Below are positions 45,141 through 53,412 of a DNA stretch of 64,000 nt, in pieces; within the stretch, counting starts at the first letter, position 1, and every line of letters starts with the position of its first letter. The notes under the pieces were generated by a model. That model was not told the origin of the DNA and did no database searches. It saw nothing but the letters and a program-made list of their open reading frames with translations. Source of the stretch: Gilvimarinus sp. DA14 (GTDB lineage Bacteria; Pseudomonadota; Gammaproteobacteria; Pseudomonadales; Cellvibrionaceae); NCBI RefSeq assembly GCF_024204685.1, contig NZ_CP100350.1, positions 372,001 through 436,000 of the forward strand, given 5' to 3'. The translations under genes and the position numbers were made by a program.

Positions 45141-45473
45141 ATGAGTTTTTTCGTCCAGAGTGCTTGGGCTCAAGCTGAGGCAGCCCCCCAGGGTGCCCCC
45201 ATGTTCGTCAACCTGCTGATGTTTGGCGGTCTGTTTCTGTTTATGTACCTGCTGATCATTCGCCCTCAGCGCAAGCGTCAGAAAGAGCACCAAAACCTGG
45301 TGTCTGCGCTGCAAAAAGGCGATGAAGTATTGTTAACCAGCGGCATGCTGGGAAAGGTCGTTAAAGTTGACGACAACTATATTGTGCTGGAAACTGGCAA
45401 TAATATTGAGCTTAAATTCCAGAAAGTAGCCGTACATGCCGTGCTGCCAAAGGGCACTATCAAGTCGATTTAA
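45141..45473 (+). CDS. yajC: Preprotein translocase accessory protein YajC
   Basis: YajC is a small inner-membrane protein associated with SecDF and with AcrB-type pumps. The 110-residue product has an N-terminal Ala/Gln-rich segment, one membrane helix (VNLLMFGGLFLFMYLLIIRPQRKRQK) ending in the family hallmark RPQRKRQKEH, and the GDEVLLTSGMLGKVVKVDDNYIVLE cytoplasmic domain. In most proteobacteria yajC lies between tgt and secD; here neither is present, so it is a displaced or second copy. It has its own upstream region after a terminator. Confidence 0.9.
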   Translation: MSFFVQSAWAQAEAAPQGAPMFVNLLMFGGLFLFMYLLIIRPQRKRQKEHQNLVSALQKGDEVLLTSGMLGKVVKVDDNYIVLETGNNIELKFQKVAVHAVLPKGTIKSI

Positions 45474-45504
45474 TCGCACAAAACTTAAGTTTTTGGTTAT
45501 TCTG

Positions 45505-45538
45505 GCTCCACCTATGATGTATTGAACACAGGTGGAGC
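45505..45538 (+). promoter_or_regulatory. Hairpin covering the ribosome site of the next gene
   Basis: GCTCCACCT (45505-45513) pairs exactly with AGGTGGAGC (45530-45538) across a 16-nt loop. The right arm contains the GGAG (45534-45537) that would serve the ATG at 45544, so the folded mRNA would hide the ribosome site. No known riboswitch fold is recognised. Confidence 0.5.
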
Positions 45539-45543
45539 TCAGG

Positions 45544-46536
45544 ATGAACCGGCTAAATTATCCCCCGCGCCTGCATCTGGCGCAGTTACCCACGCCTCTA
45601 ACCCCTCTGCATTTGCCGCAGCTGAGCGGCGCCCAGCGCTTGTGGATCAAGCGCGATGATCTCACTGGCTCGTTGTTGAGTGGCAATAAAGTACGCAAAC
45701 TGGAGTTTATCCTCGCCGAAGCTCAGGGGGCTGATACTCTAATCACCTGCGGTGGCCTGCAATCCAATCATTGTCGTGCGACTGCGATAATCGCTGCGCA
45801 ACAAGGCTTACACTGTGAGTTGATATTGAGAGGAGAGGCCGCTGGGGCCAGCGATGGCAATCTATTGCTGGCTGAACTGGCGGGCGCTCAGGTGCACACC
45901 TACTCAGCTCAAGAGTATCAGCGCAATCTATCGCAGTTGCTCAGCGCACGGGCGGAGCAGCTGATTCTGGAGGGGCGAAAGCCTTATATTATTCCCACTG
46001 GTGCCAGCGATGAAGTTGGCTTATGGGGGTATGTGGCAGCGGCCCGTGAGCTGGCCGAGGACTTTCGTAAAGCGCGAATCGATAACCCCTTGGTGGTGTG
46101 TGCGGCGGGTTCGGGCGGCACCTTGGCAGGGCTTGCGGTAGGTCTTGCTAACTACTGCCCTCAGGCAGAGGTGCTGGGTATAGCGGTGTGTGACAACGAG
46201 AGTTATTTTTGTCGCCGCGTCGAAGAAGATGTGCAGGCTGCAATAGCGCGCTACCCGGGCTCAGGGCTGAAGCTACCCGTTAATTTTACTATTAATGATG
46301 CGTATATTGGCCCCGGTTACGCTCTGGGTTATCCAGCTTTGTTCGAGTCTATTAGTACATTAGCTGCGGGTAGCGGCATCATTCTCGATCCGGTGTATAC
46401 CGGCAAGGCGTTTTACGGCATGCTGGATTTACTTGAGAGAGGTGAGCTGAGCCAGCGAGATATTGTTTTTGTTCACACTGGCGGCATCTTCGGTGTTTTT
46501 CCGCAGCGCGATAACCTGCAACTTCGAAAAGTCTAG
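45544..46536 (+). CDS. D-cysteine desulfhydrase / ACC deaminase-family PLP enzyme
   Basis: A fold type II PLP enzyme of 330 residues. RLWIKRDDLTGSLLSGNKVRKLEF holds the Schiff-base Lys, followed by the phosphate/substrate region TCGGLQSNHCRATA and the PTGASDEVGLWGY segment. C-terminal VFVHTGGIFGVF binds the PLP ring. The family includes D-cysteine desulfhydrase and 1-aminocyclopropane-1-carboxylate deaminase; the SNHCRATA form favours D-cysteine desulfhydrase, but substrate is not certain. ATG 45544 is chosen because GGAG lies six bases upstream. The alanine/Na+ symporter gene follows 14 nt later, which suggests amino acid use. Confidence 0.85.
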   Translation: MNRLNYPPRLHLAQLPTPLTPLHLPQLSGAQRLWIKRDDLTGSLLSGNKVRKLEFILAEAQGADTLITCGGLQSNHCRATAIIAAQQGLHCELILRGEAAGASDGNLLLAELAGAQVHTYSAQEYQRNLSQLLSARAEQLILEGRKPYIIPTGASDEVGLWGYVAAARELAEDFRKARIDNPLVVCAAGSGGTLAGLAVGLANYCPQAEVLGIAVCDNESYFCRRVEEDVQAAIARYPGSGLKLPVNFTINDAYIGPGYALGYPALFESISTLAAGSGIILDPVYTGKAFYGMLDLLERGELSQRDIVFVHTGGIFGVFPQRDNLQLRKV

Positions 46537-46550
46537 GTACCGGAAATCTT

Positions 46551-47894
46551 ATGGAATCATTAGAGCAGTTTTTCTCGGCATTAAGCGGTTTTATTTGGGG
46601 TAAATATTTTCTTCTCTGGCTCTTGCCTTTGGTTGGTGTTTTTTTGATGTTGCGCCTGGGAGGGTTTCCGCTGCGGAATATAGTGGCGGCGTTTGCGCGC
46701 CTGTGGCGTGGCCGCCAGAGTGAAGCCGAAGGCGAGGTAACACCCTTTAATGCCCTGATGACGGCTCTGTCGGCAACTATTGGTACGGGCAATATTGTCG
46801 GCGTTGCCACCGCTATCGGGCTCGGTGGTCCGGGGGCGCTGTTTTGGATGTGGTGCATGGCCCTGGTGGGTATGGCAACCAAGTACGCGGAGGCTGTGTG
46901 TGCGGTACATTTTCGCGAGACAGACGCTGCCGGTCACAATATTGGCGGCCCTATGTATTACATCAAAAATGGTCTGGGCGCGCGCTGGCTTTGGTTGGCT
47001 GGTGCTTTTGCCTTTTTCGGTTGTATGGCTGGCTTTGGTATTGGCAATACGGTGCAGGCCCATTCCGTGGCCGATGCCCTCTACGGCAGCTGGGAAGTGC
47101 CCAAAGTCGCCACCGCACTTGTGTTAATGGTGTTGGTTGCGATAGTGCTCGTTGGTGGGGTGAAGCGCATAGGGGACGTTGCAGGGCGATTGGTGCCCGC
47201 TATGGGTGTCGCGTATGTGCTCTGCGGCCTGATTGTGGTGGGGGTTAATGTTTCTGCGCTGCCCGATGCCTTCGCTTTGATTTTTGATAGCGCTTTTAAC
47301 GGCACGGCCGCCGTTGGTGGCTTTGCTGGAGCGGGTGTGGCAATGGCCATTCAGTTCGGTGTTGCACGCGGCGTGTTTTCCAATGAAGCGGGGCTTGGCA
47401 GTGCGCCCATTGCCCATGCCGCTGCAAAAACCAACAGCCCGGTGGAGCAGGGTATGGTGGCTATGTTGGGGACTTTTCTCGACACTATTGTAGTGTGCTC
47501 TATCACTGGATTGGCCATTATTTGTACCGGCGTGTGGCAGGGTGAAGCCCAGGGGGCGCAGATGTCTCAGGCCGCTTTTGCCGCTGGCCTGCCCGGGGCC
47601 TTTGGCGAAATAGTGATTACGCTCGCTATTGCACTTTTCGCTTTTACCACGTTACTGGGATGGAGTTACTACGGCGAAAGGTGTGCGCAGTTTTTGTTCG
47701 GCGCGCGGATCATAATGCCTTTCAGAATTATATGGGTATTGGCAATATTCGCTGGTGCCACGGCAGACTTGTCTGTGGTGTGGATTGTCGCGGACGTGCT
47801 GAATGGCCTGATGGCAGTGCCCAACCTTATTGCATTGGTGCTGCTGTCGGGTTTAGTGGTTAAGTTAACTCGCGAATACCGCAGAGGCTCTTAA
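46551..47894 (+). CDS. Alanine/glycine:sodium symporter (AGCS family)
   Basis: A sodium-coupled amino acid importer of 447 residues and about eleven membrane helices. Family hallmarks are TALSATIGTGNIVGVATAIGLGGPGALFWMW, GGPMYYI, the FSNEAGLGSAPIAHAAA segment, and LLGWSYYGERC. It follows the D-cysteine desulfhydrase-like gene by 14 nt, suggesting that the pair imports and breaks down a small amino acid such as D- or L-alanine or cysteine. The exact substrate is not determinable. Confidence 0.93.
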   Translation: MESLEQFFSALSGFIWGKYFLLWLLPLVGVFLMLRLGGFPLRNIVAAFARLWRGRQSEAEGEVTPFNALMTALSATIGTGNIVGVATAIGLGGPGALFWMWCMALVGMATKYAEAVCAVHFRETDAAGHNIGGPMYYIKNGLGARWLWLAGAFAFFGCMAGFGIGNTVQAHSVADALYGSWEVPKVATALVLMVLVAIVLVGGVKRIGDVAGRLVPAMGVAYVLCGLIVVGVNVSALPDAFALIFDSAFNGTAAVGGFAGAGVAMAIQFGVARGVFSNEAGLGSAPIAHAAAKTNSPVEQGMVAMLGTFLDTIVVCSITGLAIICTGVWQGEAQGAQMSQAAFAAGLPGAFGEIVITLAIALFAFTTLLGWSYYGERCAQFLFGARIIMPFRIIWVLAIFAGATADLSVVWIVADVLNGLMAVPNLIALVLLSGLVVKLTREYRRGS

Positions 47895-47909
47895 GTGTTA
47901 AGGCTGGCC

Positions 47910-48233
47910 TTAAAAACAATTGGCCGGGCGGGGCAGTCCGGCCAGTTTATTGACGATTAGCGCCGGGTGCGGTGGGAACAGCTGGAGCAAATAAATACTG
48001 CGGCCTTTATCTTTACCCAGATGTTGCTGAACATAACGCACCAGGGCTCGGCTGGCAGGGGAAAGCTCAAATTCGCGGTAGAACTGCTGCACCAGGTGAA
48101 TGACCTCCCAGTGAGCCTCGGATAGAGTGATATTACTTTGCTGGGCGAGTTGTACCGCTACCTCAGGGGTCCAGTCTTGCAGATTACAGAGGTAGCCGTC
48201 TTTATCCACTGCGGGCAAAATCAAGTCGCTCAT
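47910..48233 (-). CDS. tusE: Sulfur relay protein TusE (DsrC family)
   Basis: TusE accepts persulfide sulfur from TusD and passes it to MnmA for 2-thiouridine in tRNA wobble positions. The 107-residue protein begins DLILPAVDKDGYL, has the DsrC fold segment LSEAHWEVIHLVQQFYREFE, and ends in PANCF with the sulfur-carrying Cys second from the end. The frame extends 33 nt upstream, but ATG 48233 gives the normal N-terminus. It is the last gene of tusDCBE. Confidence 0.95.
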   Translation of the reverse strand: MSDLILPAVDKDGYLCNLQDWTPEVAVQLAQQSNITLSEAHWEVIHLVQQFYREFELSPASRALVRYVQQHLGKDKGRSIYLLQLFPPHPALIVNKLAGLPRPANCF

Positions 48234-48244
48234 CGCCGCTGTGC

Positions 48245-48550
48245 CTAGTACCAACTTTGAATGCACTGATGCTCGCAGCTAAGGCGAACAAAATCCTGAT
48301 CGTTAATTAGAGTTATACCGTCAATTACGTCAAGTTTTCCCCGCGCTCGCGCATCATTTTCCAGTGCATAGACTGAAACGCCAGAGGCAATTTTTGCGCG
48401 AAGCTCGCTGGCACAGGGCGAGTGGTTGGTGCCGCCGTAGACGCCGTCTTCAATTAGCAGCAGGCTGTCTGAACTGGCGCACAGCAGCAAACAACTGCTC
48501 AGGCAGTTGTCATTGAAGGGAGATTTGTTAACGGTATGCAGTGTGCTCAT
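48245..48550 (-). CDS. tusB: Sulfur relay protein TusB (DsrH-like)
   Basis: TusB is one of the three chains of the TusBCD hexamer in the tRNA 2-thiouridine sulfur relay. The 101-residue protein opens MSTLHTVNKSPF, as in the DsrH/TusB family, with the LLLIEDGVYGG segment next. Its ATG overlaps the tusC stop codon by one base, so the subunits are made together. Sequence in the second half is less conserved, as usual. Confidence 0.9.
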   Translation of the reverse strand: MSTLHTVNKSPFNDNCLSSCLLLCASSDSLLLIEDGVYGGTNHSPCASELRAKIASGVSVYALENDARARGKLDVIDGITLINDQDFVRLSCEHQCIQSWY

Positions 48551-48909
48551 TAGAAGCTAAGGAGTTGATCCTGCGACGCTATCAGCGCCTGAGTCTGTTC
48601 ATTACTAAGCAATTGTACGTTATTCAAGCTAAGTGAGTCACGGTTTAGGCCGCGCAAAATCAACGAAGGTTCGTGCACGTATATCTCCTCAACTCCGAAT
48701 ACGGGTAGAGCGCTAAGGTTTTTGCTCAGATCCCTCTGTTCAATCAGCTCTGGGGTTTGCACTTGGCAGAGCTGCCACACGCCTTCGTCCATTAACAGCA
48801 AGTTTATTTCCTGCTCAAAAGCGGCTGCGGCGAGCACCGCATCAAGTGCCTCACGGGCAAGCGATCGTCCGTAAGGTGCGTGTCGACTGACGCAGAGTAT
48901 TTTGCTCAT
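48550..48909 (-). CDS. tusC: Sulfur relay protein TusC (DsrF-like)
   Basis: TusC is a structural subunit of the TusBCD complex. The 119-residue protein has the DsrE/F fold and the family text SRHAPYGRSLAREALDAVLAAAAFEQEINLLLMDEGVWQL. No sulfur-carrying cysteine is needed in this chain. It lies 5 nt after tusD and overlaps tusB by one base. Confidence 0.93.
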   Translation of the reverse strand: MSKILCVSRHAPYGRSLAREALDAVLAAAAFEQEINLLLMDEGVWQLCQVQTPELIEQRDLSKNLSALPVFGVEEIYVHEPSLILRGLNRDSLSLNNVQLLSNEQTQALIASQDQLLSF

Positions 48910-48914
48910 TGCCT

Positions 48915-49307
48915 CTATGCCCCAAAAGTAATGGTTCTGTCGCAGGTGGCCGACGACTCTATTAGTTGTCCGAGGCCGCTTAGGGTAAAACCTGCGGCGA
49001 GATTACTGGCGCTTTTTCGATAACGGCTCTGCTCTTCTGTGTCCAGAACACCCCTTTTTAGTGCCGCTGCGATGCATATTACGGCGTCCAGGTTGTGCTC
49101 CCTGATAAGGGCCTGCCACAGTGCGGGTAAATTTGGCTCATCCTGGGGTGGAGTAATCAGTGTCGAGCCTGTGTGTACGGCATCGCCGTAAAAGAATACG
49201 CGCTTGACGCTATGTCCCTGTTCAAGGGCGGCGTGACAGAAGCGGTAGGCGGTAGAGCTCGCTTCGCTGGCGTAGGGAGCACCTAATACAACAATGGTAA
49301 AAATCAT
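48915..49307 (-). CDS. tusD: Sulfurtransferase TusD
   Basis: TusD carries the active persulfide Cys of the TusBCD complex and receives sulfur from TusA. The 130-residue protein opens with TIVVLGAPYASEASSTAYRFCHAAL and has the active Cys in DAVICIAAALKRGVLD, then GFTLSGLGQLIE. It is the first gene of tusDCBE. There is no Shine-Dalgarno sequence, and a terminator hairpin ends only about ten bases before its ATG. tusA is not in the window. Confidence 0.94.
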   Translation of the reverse strand: MIFTIVVLGAPYASEASSTAYRFCHAALEQGHSVKRVFFYGDAVHTGSTLITPPQDEPNLPALWQALIREHNLDAVICIAAALKRGVLDTEEQSRYRKSASNLAAGFTLSGLGQLIESSATCDRTITFGA

Positions 49308-49316
49308 GAGGGCAAG

Positions 49317-49340
49317 AAAAAGCCCCTTGCGGGGCTTTTT
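49317..49340 (-). terminator. Intrinsic terminator between the BI-1 gene and tusD
   Basis: A perfect 10-bp stem (49317-49326 with 49331-49340) with a 4-nt loop and T runs on both sides, so it could work on either strand. It ends the BI-1 transcript, yet lies within ten bases of the tusD start codon on the same strand. Confidence 0.88.
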
Positions 49341-49355
49341 ATGAATGGCGATTAC

Positions 49356-50033
49356 TTAATCTTCTGCTGCGCCCAGTAAATGAAGCAGGCTGGTGAAGAT
49401 ATTAATGATGGCTAGATATAGGCTGGTGGTTGCCAAAATGTAGTTGCGCTCACCACCATGAATAATGGCGCTGGTTTGAAACAGAATGATCGCTGACATG
49501 AGCAGAATAATGCCAGCAGAAAACACTAGGTGCAGAGTTTCAAGATGATAGCCGAACAAAGAGGCGCCTATAAGTAGCAGCATGGCGCCCAGCATAATCA
49601 TAACGCCCATGACCACAAAGCCCTGCAGAAAACTGAAGTCTTTGCGGCTAATCAGAGCGTAGGCTGAGAGGCCTAAAAAGGTAAATGCAGTGCCGCCCAG
49701 CGCTTGTAATACGATGGTGCCGCCATTTGCGGTGGCAAGGTAGTAGTTCAGAATTGGGCCGAGGCTAGCGCCGATTAGACCGGTAAAAGCGAATACAACC
49801 ACCAAACCTGTAGCTGAGTTGGCGGTGCGTGGCAAAACAAACCAGATAAGACCCATTGCTACCAAGGACATCACGATGCCGAGGGTGTGTGGCATATTGA
49901 CGGCCATGGCGATGCCAGCTGTCAATGCACTAAAGGCCAGGGTGACGGCCAGGAGTAAATAAGTGTTGCGCAAAACGCTACTGACTTCAGCGGACTGCGC
50001 AATTGCAGAATCAACAGTGCGTATTTGTTCCAT
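49356..50033 (-). CDS. yccA: Bax inhibitor-1/YccA family membrane protein
   Basis: YccA is an inner-membrane protein that binds and modulates the FtsH protease; the wider BI-1 family includes proton-linked Ca2+ leak channels. The 225-residue product has about seven membrane helices and the family segments LRNTYLLLAVTLAFSALTAG, FTFLGLSAYALISRKDFSFL and ATTSLYLAIINIFTSLLHLLG, with Asp residues near the C-terminus. ATG 50033 has GGAG upstream; the frame extends 33 nt further without a site. It neighbours the tus operon as in many gammaproteobacteria. Confidence 0.93.
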   Translation of the reverse strand: MEQIRTVDSAIAQSAEVSSVLRNTYLLLAVTLAFSALTAGIAMAVNMPHTLGIVMSLVAMGLIWFVLPRTANSATGLVVVFAFTGLIGASLGPILNYYLATANGGTIVLQALGGTAFTFLGLSAYALISRKDFSFLQGFVVMGVMIMLGAMLLLIGASLFGYHLETLHLVFSAGIILLMSAIILFQTSAIIHGGERNYILATTSLYLAIINIFTSLLHLLGAAED

Positions 50034-50163
50034 GGGGGTTCTCCAGTTCAGTTTAACTGCGCCCAATCATACAAGTTTGATGGGGCAAAGCAAAGATATA
50101 CCAGTACTTATATTGGGGGCGTCGGGAGCGGGTTACAAGGTGTCTGAAACAACATTGAGACAT

Positions 50164-50198
50164 AAAAAAAGCGCTTTACTCATGGAGCAAAGCGCTTT
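50164..50198 (-). terminator. Terminator of the tRNA-Ser gene
   Basis: A 14-bp stem (50168-50181 with 50185-50198, one mismatch) with a 3-nt loop, followed on the minus strand by seven T residues. It starts 6 nt after the CCA end of the tRNA gene, so it should end that transcript. Confidence 0.88.
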
Positions 50199-50203
50199 CG
50201 ATA

Positions 50204-50294
50204 TGGCGGAAGGGCAGGGATTTGAACCCTGGGTAGGCTATTAACCTACGCCGGTTTTCAAGACCGGTGCATTCAACCACTCTGCCACCCTTCC
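50204..50294 (-). tRNA. tRNA-Ser (anticodon UGA)
   Basis: The 91-nt minus-strand sequence folds as a type II tRNA: acceptor stem GGAAGGG with CCCTTCC, discriminator G and encoded CCA, a D-arm with GGTTGAATG, an anticodon loop CTTGAAA between CCGGT and ACCGG (anticodon TGA), a long variable arm (GTAGGTTAATAGCCTAC) and a T-arm with GGTTCAAATCC. The long variable arm fits serine. All stems pair well. Confidence 0.97.
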
Positions 50295-50306
50295 GAAGTG
50301 GGGCAA

Positions 50307-50334
50307 ATTATACATAGGTTTTATTTTGGGGCAA
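50307..50334 (-). promoter_or_regulatory. Promoter of the tRNA-Ser gene
   Basis: On the minus strand TTGCCC (50334-50329) and a perfect TATAAT (50312-50307) are 16 bp apart, placing the start about six bases before the mature tRNA end. The C-rich stretch after the -10 box is typical of stable-RNA promoters under stringent control. Confidence 0.7.
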
Positions 50335-50390
50335 GCGTTGTGTGGAAAAAAACACTATTTTTCCGTTACTTATAGGGTGGTAGCAAAAAT

Positions 50391-50415
50391 AAAAGCCGGG
50401 CTCTGCCCGGCTTTT
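50391..50415 (-). terminator. Intrinsic terminator of rne
   Basis: A perfect 11-bp stem (50391-50401 with 50405-50415) with a 3-nt loop. On the minus strand it ends in a T run, 16 nt after the rne stop codon, and so closes the RNase E transcript. Confidence 0.88.
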
Positions 50416-50430
50416 ATTCAATTTGCCCGA

Positions 50431-53412
50431 TTACTGAGCAGGCTTGCCGTTGACCCTCGGGTCATTGCTGGGACGCTGCAATGGCCGAGGGTTGTGGTTT
50501 ACCCGTGCCGGCTGACTGGTATCCAGCGCTCTCGGCAAAGGGCGACTGCGAGTTTCGGTCAGAATCCGCACCTGCTGCACAGGCTTGGGGGTAACACGTG
50601 GATCGTTTTGCGCTCTGCTGAATTTGCGCACTGAGGTCTGGGAGCCATCTTTGCTCGCGATTGTCAGGGTTTTTTCTTGCCCTTTCGCAGCAGAGGTTTT
50701 CTCTTCGTCTTCTGCAACCGTTTCGTTGGCTTTCGCTTCAGTGATTTCAGCTTGCGCAGGTGCTGGCTCCTCGGGTGAAGGTGTGTCCGCCTGAGGCTGC
50801 GCTATCGGTGTTTCTTGCACAACGGCTGCTTCCGCCTCTACCTTGGTGTCGTTCTGCGAAGGCTCCGACACAGGGTTTGCTGCGGTGACAGGCTGTTCGC
50901 TTGCTTGTTCTGCCGCTGCAGTTGCGTCGATCTCGTCTTGCTTTTCCTTTTCGGCTACCGGCTTCTCTGTCGAGGTGTCGCCTTCTTTAGTCACGGCATC
51001 CGCTTCGACCTTGACCGGCTCCTGTACTTCTGCCTCAGGTTTCTCGGCGGGAGCCTTTTCTTCTGCAGACTTCTCTGACGATCTAACTTCGGCCTTACTG
51101 ACTTGTTCGGCGGGCTTGCGTTCTTGATCGCGCTCCATCTTAGCTTGCGGCTGCTGATTGCCGTCGGCCGCTTTTGGGGCGCCGGCTTCTTTTGCCTTGT
51201 CGCTCGTTACTGATGCTTTGTCGCTGGCTGTTGGCGTTTCTTGTACGGCAGCTTCTTGAGCATCGATCGCCTGGTTGACCTGGGCGTGCAGCTCTTGGTT
51301 AGAGGTGCTGTCCTCACGGCGACGGCGGCGTTGGTTGCCGCGGCGGCGACCGGAAGGGCGTTTGGCCGGGCGTTGCTCATCATTGCCTGAGCTGCTCTGG
51401 TTTTCCTCCGCCGGGTTTTGTGGCGAAGCCTGGCTATTGCTGTCGCTGTTTTTACCCTCGGGTTGATTGTTGCGCTGCTCATCGCGGTTGCGGTTGCGAT
51501 TGCGGTTGCGTCCGCGACGATTGCGGTTGGGGCGCGACTCTGAGCGCTGCTCGCCGTTATCTTTATCTTTGCTATTGCGGTCTTTGCTTTCGCTTGGCTC
51601 TTTTTTGCCTTTTTTGCTCTTGTCGTCGCTCTCGTCCTGACGGCGTTGACGGTTCTGTGGGCGACTGCGGCGCGAGCGTTGATCGCCACCTTTGCGCTTG
51701 TGCTTGGGGGCGGGCTCGGGCTTCTCCTCACCTTCGAACAGTTCCTGCAGCCAGCTGATAAGACGAGCAATTAGGCCCGGCTCGGCCTTGGCCACAGGTG
51801 CGGGCGCCTGCTCGGCAGGTGCAGTAGGTTGAACCAGTGGCTGAGGCAGCTTAACGGGAGCGGCCTCAGTAATCTGCTCGTGTTCGGTGTGCTCTTCAGA
51901 AGCAACAATCTTATAGCTGGTTTCCAGGGTGCCTTCGTCATCATCGCGAAGTCGTTGTACTTCGAAATGCGGAGTGGTCATCTCATTGTTGGGTACAACT
52001 ACTACACGGGTGTTGTTGCGCTGCTCAATGCTGAAAATGGTTTTGCGCTTTTCGTTCAGCAGATAGGTGGCTACAGACGTTGGCGCAATGGCGCGAATTT
52101 CTGCGCTGCGCTCTTTCTGCGCCTCTTCCTCTACCAGACGCAAAATAGACAGTGCCAGCGAGCGAGTGCCGCGAATGGTGCCCTGGCCATTGCAGCGCGG
52201 GCAAACCTTGGAATGTACTTCGCCCAAGCTTGGGCGCAGACGCTGACGCGACATTTCCAGTAGGCCAAAACGCGAGATGCGGCCAATCTGTACGCGCGCG
52301 CGATCCATTGCCAGGGCATCGCGAATGCGGTTTTCTACCTCGCGCTGATTGCGACTTGCCTGCATGTCGATAAAGTCGATAACCACCAGGCCGCCCATAT
52401 CGCGCAAGCGCAATTGGCGCGCAATTTCATCGGCTGCTTCTAGGTTGGTTTGCAGTGCAGTCTCTTCAATGTCGCCGCCTTTGGTGGCGCGCGAGGAGTT
52501 GATGTCGATAGAAACCAGTGCCTCGGTCACATCGATCACAATCGAGCCGCCAGAAGGTAGCTTTACTTCGCGCTGAAAGGCGGTCTCGATCTGGCTTTCG
52601 ATTTGGTAACGGTTAAATAGGGGGATGTCGTCCTGATATAGCTTAACCTTGCTGCCAAAATTAGGCATGACTTGGCGAATAAAGCCTGAGGCCAGGTCGA
52701 AAGATTCTTTGTTGTCGACGATAACTTCCCCGATATCCTGGCGCAGGTAATCGCGAATGGCGCGGATGATAACGTTGCTTTCCTGGAATAAGAAAGTAGG
52801 GGCCTTACAGTTTTGCGCTCCCTGATCGATCGACTCCCAAAGCTGTAGCAGGTAGTTTAAATCCCACTGCAATTCTTCGGCACTGCGGCCCACGCCCGCG
52901 GTGCGGATAATAATGCCCATGCCATTGGGGATTTCAATCTGGCTCAGGGCGTCGCGCAATTCGGCGCGATCTTCACCTTCGATGCGGCGCGAGATGCCGC
53001 CGGCGCGAGGGTTGTTGGGCATTAAAACCAGATAGCGTCCGGCCAAACTGACAAAAGTCGTGAGGGCTGCGCCTTTGTTGCCGCGCTCTTCTTTATCGAC
53101 TTGAACGATAACCTCTGTGCCTTCTTTAACAACGTCTTTAATCTTGACGCGGCCGTCGGAATCACCGGGAGATTTAGCAAAATATTCGCGGGAGATTTCT
53201 TTGAGTGGTAAAAAGCCGTGACGCTCGGCGCCGTAATCAACAAACGCGGCCTCGAGGCTGGGTTCAACCCGGGTGATTCGGCCTTTGTAAATATTGGCTT
53301 TTTTCTGTTCGCGGTTGCGGTTTTCAATATCCAGGTCGTACAGCCATTGGCCGTCAACCAGTGCTACGCGCAGCTCTTCTGGCTGGGTAGCGTTTATCAG
53401 CATTCTTTTCAT
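50431..53412 (-). CDS. rne: Ribonuclease E
   Basis: RNase E is the main endoribonuclease for mRNA decay and rRNA/tRNA processing and the scaffold of the degradosome. The 993-residue protein opens [17 protein letters not shown], has an S1 domain at about 37-120, and carries the DNase I-like catalytic core with the metal-binding acids in VSIDINS and VVIDFIDM. The Zn-link CPRCNGQG follows. The C-terminal half (about 530-993) is disordered, very rich in Arg/Asn/Glu/Lys, and includes an RNA-binding run of NR repeats (about 635-660). It is divergent from rluC with a 673-nt gap, as in E. coli. Confidence 0.97.
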   Translation of the reverse strand: MKRMLINATQPEELRVALVDGQWLYDLDIENRNREQKKANIYKGRITRVEPSLEAAFVDYGAERHGFLPLKEISREYFAKSPGDSDGRVKIKDVVKEGTEVIVQVDKEERGNKGAALTTFVSLAGRYLVLMPNNPRAGGISRRIEGEDRAELRDALSQIEIPNGMGIIIRTAGVGRSAEELQWDLNYLLQLWESIDQGAQNCKAPTFLFQESNVIIRAIRDYLRQDIGEVIVDNKESFDLASGFIRQVMPNFGSKVKLYQDDIPLFNRYQIESQIETAFQREVKLPSGGSIVIDVTEALVSIDINSSRATKGGDIEETALQTNLEAADEIARQLRLRDMGGLVVIDFIDMQASRNQREVENRIRDALAMDRARVQIGRISRFGLLEMSRQRLRPSLGEVHSKVCPRCNGQGTIRGTRSLALSILRLVEEEAQKERSAEIRAIAPTSVATYLLNEKRKTIFSIEQRNNTRVVVVPNNEMTTPHFEVQRLRDDDEGTLETSYKIVASEEHTEHEQITEAAPVKLPQPLVQPTAPAEQAPAPVAKAEPGLIARLISWLQELFEGEEKPEPAPKHKRKGGDQRSRRSRPQNRQRRQDESDDKSKKGKKEPSESKDRNSKDKDNGEQRSESRPNRNRRGRNRNRNRNRDEQRNNQPEGKNSDSNSQASPQNPAEENQSSSGNDEQRPAKRPSGRRRGNQRRRRREDSTSNQELHAQVNQAIDAQEAAVQETPTASDKASVTSDKAKEAGAPKAADGNQQPQAKMERDQERKPAEQVSKAEVRSSEKSAEEKAPAEKPEAEVQEPVKVEADAVTKEGDTSTEKPVAEKEKQDEIDATAAAEQASEQPVTAANPVSEPSQNDTKVEAEAAVVQETPIAQPQADTPSPEEPAPAQAEITEAKANETVAEDEEKTSAAKGQEKTLTIASKDGSQTSVRKFSRAQNDPRVTPKPVQQVRILTETRSRPLPRALDTSQPARVNHNPRPLQRPSNDPRVNGKPAQ

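Noticed and set aside
51480-51540. Short tandem-like GCGGTTGCGATTGCG repeats that could suggest a repeat array
   Set aside because: They encode Asn-Arg repeats of the RNase E RNA-binding tail in frame and have no spacer structure of a CRISPR array.
51207-51770. 187-codon alternate frame inside the C-terminal part of rne
   Set aside because: It is an Ala/Arg/Thr-rich shadow of the repetitive disordered tail in another frame.
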